Shown here piece after piece: positions 6,646 through 10,513 of a stretch of DNA of 13,535 nucleotides. The stretch lies in assembly GCA_964012725.1 (NCBI GenBank), contig CAXGTL010000028.1:1-13535 (forward strand). Direction: 5' to 3'. The DNA is from CAXGTL01 sp964012725. Lineage in GTDB: Archaea > Nanobdellota > Nanobdellia > Woesearchaeales > CAXGTL01. Every line of letters begins with the position of its first letter. Positions within the stretch are counted from its first letter, which is position 1. A program made the translations under genes and the position numbers. The notes below the pieces were generated by a model that was given only the letters and a program-made list of their open reading frames with translations, did no database searches and was not told where the DNA came from.

Positions 6646-6870
6646 AATCCAAAAATCCTACTACGTTTCACCTTACTTATAAAGCTTTCAGAAATACTTA
6701 CTCACTATCATTCGTAGCTGCCCTGCCTATTCGGGCTTGTCAAGAACTGAAAGCTCTTGAGCATGATCAGAAATTTTCAATTTCTGACATTTTATAAGAT
6801 TGCCCTCACAACGGCAGAAACATAATAGGCAGCAACAGTATTTCTGACAGCACATATAGATATTTAATAT
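6646..6870. repeat. Intergenic structured element E1 (family of three, divergent copy)
   Basis: The left end AATCCAAAAATCCTA matches elements E2 and E3. The right end GACAGCACATATAGATATTT aligns with GACATCACAGACGGATATTT of E2 but no longer pairs with the left end. Inside is a nested fold: TCAGAAATACT (6688-6698) with AGTATTTCTGA (6837-6847), 11 bp; CTGCCTATT (6723-6731) with AATAGGCAG (6824-6832), 9 bp; then hairpins TCAAGA/TCTTGA (6740-6760), TCAGAAATT-ttc-AATTTCTGA (6767-6787) and TGCC/GGCA (6801-6816). An alternative 9-bp pairing, AGCTTTCAG (6683) with CTGAAAGCT (6747), competes with the outer stem. TGAGCATGATCA (6758-6769) is identical to E2. It lies between the archease and 6961 promoters, so neither gene's mRNA should contain it. 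Confidence 0.6.
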
Positions 6871-6881
6871 ATAGCAAATTA

Positions 6882-6951
6882 ACCGAAACATATATAAATA
6901 TATATGAAATAAATAATACTTAATTAAATTAAAACTAATAAAACAGGAGGA
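6882..6951 (+). promoter_or_regulatory. Promoter and ribosome-binding site of the membrane-anchored protein gene
   Basis: BRE-like ACCGAAAC (6882-6889) is followed by TATA ATATATAAAT (6890-6899), predicting a start near 6921 and a leader of about 40 nt. The leader carries AGGAGGA (6945-6951), a strong ribosome-binding site nine bases before the ATG. Confidence 0.65.
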
Positions 6952-6960
6952 ATATATAAA

Positions 6961-7659
6961 ATGTCAATAGATGTAAAAGAACAAAAAAGAGAGTATATGA
7001 CACTCAAAATACCAAAACCTAAGAATCTTGAAAGGATTTTCTATATATTTGTTATAATAGGGTTATTATTTATGTTATTAGTACATAATCCTTTCCCAGA
7101 ACTAACATGCAAAAGCTGTGAAGTATCTGGAGTAGGAAATGATGTAACTGCATCTGCAGTTGAAGATAGTTCTGAAGAAGTTGTAGAAACTCAAGCAGCA
7201 GTTGAAGAAACAACTGTTGTACCAGAAGTAGTAGAAGAAGTTGTACCTGAACCAGAACCTGTAGTTGTACCAGTTGTTGAAGAAGGACCAAAAATGACTG
7301 CTTTAGAAGGAGAAATCAAATATACAATTTTAAGTATAGACTCAGTTGTTAAAAACGCAGGAACAGACTCAGAATATGGAAAGATTACAACTGTTACATA
7401 TAAATTAGAAAATAATCAAAAAATAATTGAAAATATGCATGTCAAAGTTTATGCATATGATGGAAAAAATTCAGATACAACAGATTTAGAAAGAGCAGAC
7501 ATATCATTTGATATAGGTAAAGGAGAAGTAAGAGAGTCTACAATTAAACTAAAAAGTGGATCATTTAAGGATCTTGATATAGAGAAGACAGTTAAATTAA
7601 AGTTTTTTGAATCTAATAAATGGTTAAAGACTATTGAGAAAAATCATTTGATTAAATAG
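6961..7659 (+). CDS. Membrane-anchored protein with Val/Glu/Pro-rich linker
   Basis: A 232-residue protein with a basic N-terminus, one membrane segment at about residues 25-42 (RIFYIFVIIGLLFMLLV), a Cys pair (CKSC, 50-53), then a low-complexity Val/Glu/Pro-rich stretch at about 61-112. It ends in a beta-rich domain at about 114-232 containing GEIKYTILSIDSVVKNAG, VTYKLENNQKIIENMHVKVYAY and ESTIKLKSG. The layout suggests an N-in, C-out anchor, a flexible spacer crossing the cell surface layer, and a small Ig-like or DUF-type beta domain outside. I do not recognise the specific family. It has its own promoter and strong ribosome-binding site. Strings of T follow the stop codon. Confidence 0.85.
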   Translation: MSIDVKEQKREYMTLKIPKPKNLERIFYIFVIIGLLFMLLVHNPFPELTCKSCEVSGVGNDVTASAVEDSSEEVVETQAAVEETTVVPEVVEEVVPEPEPVVVPVVEEGPKMTALEGEIKYTILSIDSVVKNAGTDSEYGKITTVTYKLENNQKIIENMHVKVYAYDGKNSDTTDLERADISFDIGKGEVRESTIKLKSGSFKDLDIEKTVKLKFFESNKWLKTIEKNHLIK

Positions 7660-7691
7660 GTTTTTTTTTATTTTCTTTTTTTTACTTTATA
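7660..7691 (+). terminator. Poly-T terminator after the membrane-anchored protein gene
   Basis: Runs of eight or more T directly after the stop codon, without a GC-rich hairpin, fit archaeal intrinsic termination. The site lies between convergent genes. Confidence 0.5.
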
Positions 7692-7748
7692 ATATCATTT
7701 TTTAAAATTTAATAACTTTTAGTATTCTTTTGTTTTATTTAGAATTCT

Positions 7749-8117
7749 TCAATATGGCATTAAATGTACTTTATCCTGAGGTTCTTGTTCTTCCTCACTT
7801 TGACTTGGTTGTGCAGGTGTGTTACCAAACATGTTAAACACACCACCTTGAGAACTGGTTTGAGTTGGACTAGAATTAGGTATGGAATTAAGATTAGTGT
7901 TAGAGTCTGTATTATGGTCGGTATTAGAACTAGGAAGAGTGTTAAGACCAGAATTAGGATTCATACTGGCGTTACTAGGACTTTGAACAAGACTATTTCC
8001 AAACAAATCTCCGGCATTATTACTTCTAACTACAGAATTAGTTAAAGAAGAAAGCAATTGAATTGCTTTTTGTACAGCTTCTGGTGAATCTTTTTCAGTG
8101 TCAATTGTAATCTTCAT
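7749..8117 (-). CDS. Low-complexity Asn/Ser/Thr-rich protein with conserved-looking N-terminus
   Basis: A 122-residue protein. Residues 1-31 (MKITIDTEKDSPEAVQKAIQ, then LLSSLTNSVVR) form a beta strand and an amphipathic helix of a kind I recall from small archaeal hypothetical proteins. The rest is Asn/Ser/Thr/Pro/Gln-rich and likely disordered, with a degenerate SNT/NTN repeat at about 62-80 (PSSNTDHNTDSNTNLNS), short Gly-Phe motifs (NNAGDLFGNS, GGVFNMFGNTP) and an acidic end. The start at 8117 is supported by GAGGA seven bases upstream. It lies 75 nt behind the histone gene on the same strand, downstream of a leader with competing hairpins. A 93-residue frame on the opposite strand is a shadow. 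Function unknown. Confidence 0.75.
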   Translation of the reverse strand: MKITIDTEKDSPEAVQKAIQLLSSLTNSVVRSNNAGDLFGNSLVQSPSNASMNPNSGLNTLPSSNTDHNTDSNTNLNSIPNSSPTQTSSQGGVFNMFGNTPAQPSQSEEEQEPQDKVHLMPY

Positions 8118-8131
8118 ATTGGATTCCTCAT
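8114..8131 (-). CDS. Possible 5-codon upstream ORF (MRNPI) overlapping the start of the next gene
   Basis: The strongest ribosome-binding site here, AAGGTGAT (8138-8145), lies six bases ahead of an ATG at 8131, not the ATG at 8117. The frame from 8131 reads ATG AGG AAT CCA ATA TGA, and its stop overlaps the start of the 122-aa gene. This geometry fits a translated leader peptide that couples to the main gene. Alternatively the two ribosome-binding sites simply overlap by chance. Confidence 0.35.
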   Translation of the reverse strand: MRNPI

Positions 8132-8141
8132 TTTATTATCA

Positions 8142-8186
8142 CCTTCAATATGAAGGCTACGAACGATAGTGAGTATGTCTTCATAT
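8142..8186 (-). promoter_or_regulatory. Leader with two mutually exclusive hairpins around a ribosome-binding site
   Basis: Read on the minus strand, ATATGAAG (8186-8179) can pair perfectly with CTTCATAT (8155-8148) across a 23-nt loop. Alternatively CCTTCA (8156-8151) can pair with TGAAGG (8147-8142), a 6-bp hairpin with a 3-nt loop. The second hairpin occupies the AAGG of the ribosome-binding site AAGGTGAT (8145-8138), so the first would free it. This is the layout of a translational switch. The loop of the first hairpin (8156-8178) contains a motif also found in element E1 at 6696-6718, with two mismatches. Pairings are seen directly; switching is inference. Confidence 0.45.
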
Positions 8187-8192
8187 CTAATA

Positions 8193-8396
8193 CTACAACC
8201 TCACCATTTTAATATCTTCATCTGTAATAGTTTTTCTTCCACAGTTCTTAGCAATCTTTACTGCTTGCTCAGCTATCTGTAATCCTATATCTTCTAGTAC
8301 ATCTGCAAGTGCTTTTTTTGCAGGGTCAGAAACTCTTTTTGCTCCTGCGCTTTTTAAAATTCTTTCAGCAGGTGCTGCTGGTATTGCTTTAGCCAT
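8193..8396 (-). CDS. Archaeal histone
   Basis: A 67-residue single histone fold of the HMf/HTz family that dimerises and wraps DNA. Visible hallmarks are the N-terminal IPAAPAERILKSAGAKRVS with the minor-groove arginine R21, a central helix ALADVLEDIGLQIAEQAVKIAK, and the GRKTIT loop (R54, T56) ending in DEDIKMVRL. The position equal to H49 of HMf appears to be Asn (N51), whereas the Asp corresponding to D59 is kept (D61). This could weaken the dimer-dimer interface. The C-terminus is a few residues shorter than HMf. GAGGTGA at 8404-8410 is a near-perfect ribosome-binding site seven bases from the ATG. Confidence 0.95.
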   Translation of the reverse strand: MAKAIPAAPAERILKSAGAKRVSDPAKKALADVLEDIGLQIAEQAVKIAKNCGRKTITDEDIKMVRL

Positions 8397-8403
8397 ATAT
8401 TAT

Positions 8404-8464
8404 TCACCTCAGTTTATTATTATGAATATAGATTATATTGGTATGTGTTTATATATTTTTCCTT
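8404..8464 (-). promoter_or_regulatory. Histone promoter and ribosome-binding site
   Basis: Minus-strand AAGGAAA (BRE-like) then AATATATAAA (8448-8457) predicts a start near 8427 and a leader of about 30 nt carrying GAGGTGA (8404-8410). Such a leader and strong site fit a highly expressed gene. Confidence 0.6.
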
Positions 8465-8480
8465 TTTTTGATATGTTTCC

Positions 8481-8491
8481 ACTTAAATAAG
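8481..8491 (+). repeat. 11-bp direct repeat flanking element E2 (left copy)
   Basis: ACTTAAATAAG occurs here and at 8653-8663, directly outside both ends of element E2. This looks like a target-site duplication, although an 11-bp AT-rich match can arise by chance. Confidence 0.4.
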
Positions 8492-8647
8492 CTTCATCCA
8501 AAAATCCTATTCCATTTTGCCTCGCTTAATGCTCAGCAAAACTACATCTGGCCTAACAGCAAACAATGTGTCATAAATGCAGAGCATTTATGAGCATGAT
8601 CAAGAATCTACGATTCTTGACATCACAGACGGATATTTTGGATTAAG
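8492..8647. repeat. Intergenic structured element E2
   Basis: The outer stem pairs CTT-ATCC-AAAA-ATCC (8492-8507) with GGAT-TTTT-GGAT-AAG (8631-8647), with one C/T mismatch and a single bulged A at 8635. Inside are hairpin TTTTGC (8515-8520) with GCAAAA (8536-8541); TCTG (8547-8550) with CAGA (8626-8629); a 9-bp hairpin CATAAATGC-aga-GCATTTATG (8572-8592); the spacer AGCATGA; and a 9-bp hairpin TCAAGAATC-tac-GATTCTTGA (8600-8620). It shares a 20-nt block at 8499-8518 and a 17-nt block at 8624-8640 with E3, and the spacer motif with E1. It lies between the divergent histone and 8757 promoters. Confidence 0.7.
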
Positions 8648-8652
8648 ATATT

Positions 8653-8663
8653 ACTTAAATAAG
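8653..8663 (+). repeat. 11-bp direct repeat flanking element E2 (right copy)
   Basis: ACTTAAATAAG, identical to 8481-8491. Confidence 0.4.
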
Positions 8664-8724
8664 ATTTAAAGATGATAATTCGTTAAAAGGACTTAAAATT
8701 ACTACTACATCATAAAACACAAAA

Positions 8725-8736
8725 GATAAATATATC
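8725..8736 (+). promoter_or_regulatory. Promoter of the HEPN-like gene (leaderless)
   Basis: GATAAATATATC, a TATA-like near-palindrome centred about 26 nt before the ATG at 8757, predicts a leaderless transcript. Confidence 0.55.
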
Positions 8737-8756
8737 TTAGTTTTTAGTGATGTTAT

Positions 8757-9473
8757 ATGGAAAAAATTATTAAAAAGATTAATAAAAATATAAGTGATCT
8801 GAAGACTGCAATTGATTTTCTTAATAGACAAAACATTGGTGCAAGTAATAAGTTTGTGGAAGCACAAAAAGAATATTATATGAAAAGGATGTTTAATTTG
8901 ACAAACAAAATTGATGATCTGAATCTTATGCTTAAAAAACAATTAAAACAAGACCAAAACTTAATAGGATTGATTGAATTATTAACTGATATATCAAAGA
9001 TAAAGGACAAAACTGATATTATTATGAAAGCTAACAAAGCTCAGAGATTGATTAGGTCAATTAATTTGTCTGTTGAAGGTATTTTTATCAAACCAAATAA
9101 TATTCCTGATGCAGTTCAACATGAGATTCTTGAAGATATAGATGAGTTAAACAGATGTTATAGTTCTGTATGTTATAGGTCAGCAATCATATTATGTGGA
9201 AGAATATTAGAAACTTGTTTATTTAGAAAGTATTATGAATTAACAAAAAAAGATCTTTTAGCAACATCGCCTAACATTGGTTTAGGTAAGTTGATTGCAA
9301 AATTAACAGAACAAAGTGTTAGGTTTGATCCTGGTTTAACACAACAGATTCATTTAATCAATAATATAAGGATTCAGTCTGTTCACAAGAAAAAGGATTT
9401 GTTTTTGCCAAGTCAACAACAGACAAGGGCAGTTGTTTTGTTTACAATGGATGTTATTAAGAAGTTGTTTTAA
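8757..9473 (+). CDS. Coiled-coil protein with HEPN/DUF4145-like C-terminal domain
   Basis: A 238-residue protein. Residues 1-100 are highly helical and charged (KIIKKINKNISDLKTAIDFL, NLTNKIDDLNLMLKKQLKQ), probably a coiled coil. Residues 120-238 resemble the DUF4145/HEPN fold: a helix DIDELNRCYSSVCYRSAIIL, CGRILETCLFRKYYE, then LGKLIAKL, the INNIRIQSVHKKK segment, and PSQQQTRAVVLFTMDVIKKL. R205-x4-H210 fits the HEPN RNase motif spacing (Rx4-6H), but the usual polar residue after the Arg is Ile, so RNase activity is uncertain. HEPN domains are common in toxin-antitoxin, defence and RNA-processing systems. No partner gene adjoins it. Elements E2 and E3 flank it in the same orientation, making it look like a cassette. 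The family assignment is by pattern only. Confidence 0.75.
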   Translation: MEKIIKKINKNISDLKTAIDFLNRQNIGASNKFVEAQKEYYMKRMFNLTNKIDDLNLMLKKQLKQDQNLIGLIELLTDISKIKDKTDIIMKANKAQRLIRSINLSVEGIFIKPNNIPDAVQHEILEDIDELNRCYSSVCYRSAIILCGRILETCLFRKYYELTKKDLLATSPNIGLGKLIAKLTEQSVRFDPGLTQQIHLINNIRIQSVHKKKDLFLPSQQQTRAVVLFTMDVIKKLF

Positions 9474-9518
9474 AATCAAAGATTTTAAAGCTTAAAAATG
9501 TTTACATTTTTATTGTTT
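9472..9518 (+). terminator. Hairpins and T-run after the HEPN-like gene
   Basis: AAAATC-aaa-GATTTT (9472-9486) begins within the stop codon, then AAAAATGT-tt-ACATTTTT (9494-9511) is a perfect 8-bp hairpin followed by TATTGTTTT. It probably ends transcription before element E3. Confidence 0.45.
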
Positions 9519-9528
9519 TGAAATCAGT

Positions 9529-9651
9529 AGTTTAATTCAAAAATCCTATTCCATTTTATTCATTTCATTCATAAAATTCCATCTGGCCATGCCATGAATA
9601 CCTTTGGTATCAATGGCATCCATGGCACAGACGGATATTTTGAATTAAACT
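9529..9651. repeat. Intergenic structured element E3
   Basis: The outer stem is 14 perfect pairs, AGTTTAATTCAAAA (9529-9542) with TTTTGAATTAAACT (9638-9651). It continues with ATCC (9543-9546) and GGAT (9633-9636) past a bulged A at 9637, the same bulge as in E2. Inside are TTTTA (9554-9558) with TAAAA (9572-9576); TCTG (9582-9585) with CAGA (9628-9631); and an apical hairpin made of GCCATG/CATGGC, CCAT/ATGG and ATACC/GGTAT around a TTT loop, with a CATC bulge. Where E2 has ATCCAAAA/TTTTGGAT, E3 has ATTCAAAA/TTTTGAAT: both partners changed. The apical hairpin is unrelated in sequence to that of E2. Confidence 0.7.
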
Positions 9652-9772
9652 TGTATTTATACAAAATATACTTTAAAGAAACAAAAAGATTATAAATGAA
9701 TTTATAAAACGAATAAATAAAGATGAAAATTCAAAATCTTTATTTTGAAATTCATTGAAATCGGAGATTTAA
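9652..9772 (+). promoter_or_regulatory. Promoter and leader of the Cys-repeat protein gene
   Basis: TTTATAAA at 9703-9710 is a plausible TATA box, giving a start near 9733; ATTATAAAT near 9691 is an alternative. The leader holds overlapping hairpins: TTCAAAAT (9730-9737) with ATTTTGAA (9742-9749), competing with AAAGAT (9719-9724) and ATCTTT (9736-9741). The ribosome-binding site GGAG (9763-9766) overlaps the loop of AAATC-GGA-GATTT (9758-9770), six bases before the ATG. Regulation is possible but speculative. Confidence 0.4.
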
Positions 9773-10408
9773 ATGAAAACATTAAAACCATGGGTGAAGA
9801 TTGTAATATTTCTTGCAATAGTTGGCATTATATGTTTATACCTTAATAACTGGTTTACTGCAGTTGATTGTAGCATTGTTGAGTTAGAAGATGAAAAGAA
9901 CCAATGTTATGTTGAACAAGCTGTAAGAAAAAATAATGTTGAACTTTGTTCAAGTAATATCATAACTAATCCACAGACTGAAGATTATTGTAAACATGAA
10001 GTTGCTGTAGAAAGTGAAAATCCTGAAATATGTGAATTAATAGAAAATGATGTATGGAAAGGTAGTTGTTTTAAAAATATTGGAATGAGTTTGAATGATT
10101 ATACACTTTGTTCAAAGTCTCCTTTTGGAGATGATAGGATGGAATGTTTTTTTGATGTTGCAACTGCAACAAATGATCCAAAACCTTGCTTTTTTATTGA
10201 AAATTATTTAAGAAGAGGTTTTTGTATTGAAACAATAGCAGTACAGTTAAAAGATATATCAATATGTGAGTTAGAAGACCAAAGTCCACCACACATTGTT
10301 GGACAATGTTATACAAGTGTAGCTGTTGCTTTGGATGATCCAGAGGTTTGTAATAAGTTCAAAGGTCAGACTAAAGATTATTGTTTGAGTAAGTTTGAAA
10401 CTAATTAA
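9773..10408 (+). CDS. Membrane-anchored protein with six C-x13-C repeats
   Basis: A 211-residue protein with a signal-anchor at about residues 8-25 (VKIVIFLAIVGIICLYL), then a cysteine-rich extracytoplasmic region. Six units have exactly 13 residues between two cysteines: CYVEQAVRKNNVELC, CKHEVAVESENPEIC, CFKNIGMSLNDYTLC, CFFDVATATNDPKPC, CIETIAVQLKDISIC and CYTSVAVALDDPEVC, joined by linkers of about 9-14 residues. A final CLSKFETN is a half unit. The consensus is C-x4-[AG]-x5-[DN]-x-x-C, with small residues mid-helix, suggesting short helical hairpins stapled by disulfides outside the cell. I do not recognise a named family; similar Cys-repeat surface proteins occur in DPANN archaea as far as I recall. 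Its promoter lies behind element E3. Confidence 0.85.
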   Translation: MKTLKPWVKIVIFLAIVGIICLYLNNWFTAVDCSIVELEDEKNQCYVEQAVRKNNVELCSSNIITNPQTEDYCKHEVAVESENPEICELIENDVWKGSCFKNIGMSLNDYTLCSKSPFGDDRMECFFDVATATNDPKPCFFIENYLRRGFCIETIAVQLKDISICELEDQSPPHIVGQCYTSVAVALDDPEVCNKFKGQTKDYCLSKFETN

Positions 10409-10484
10409 TATTTTATTTTTATATATCTAATTCTTTTAAACTATATTTTCTAGAATATAATTGATACAGGATAACAACAATCTA

Positions 10485-10494
10485 TTTATATAAA
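10485..10494 (+). promoter_or_regulatory. mutS promoter (leaderless)
   Basis: TTTATATAAA is centred about 25 nt before the ATG at 10514, predicting that transcription begins at the start codon. Confidence 0.65.
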
Positions 10495-10513
10495 GAATTA
10501 ATTCACATTTAGC

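Noticed and set aside
7764..8045. 93-aa plus-strand frame with a hydrophobic start
   Set aside because: It is antisense to the Asn/Ser/Thr-rich gene; the repetitive codons of that gene keep the opposite frame open and give an Arg/Ile/Thr-rich shadow.
8492..9651. Integron attC sites as explanation for E2 and E3
   Set aside because: Variable apical hairpins and conserved ends are reminiscent, but the GTT/AAC core boxes are absent and no integrase is visible.
6646..9651. CRISPR array
   Set aside because: The three elements are kilobases apart with genes between them, and there are no regular short repeats or spacers.
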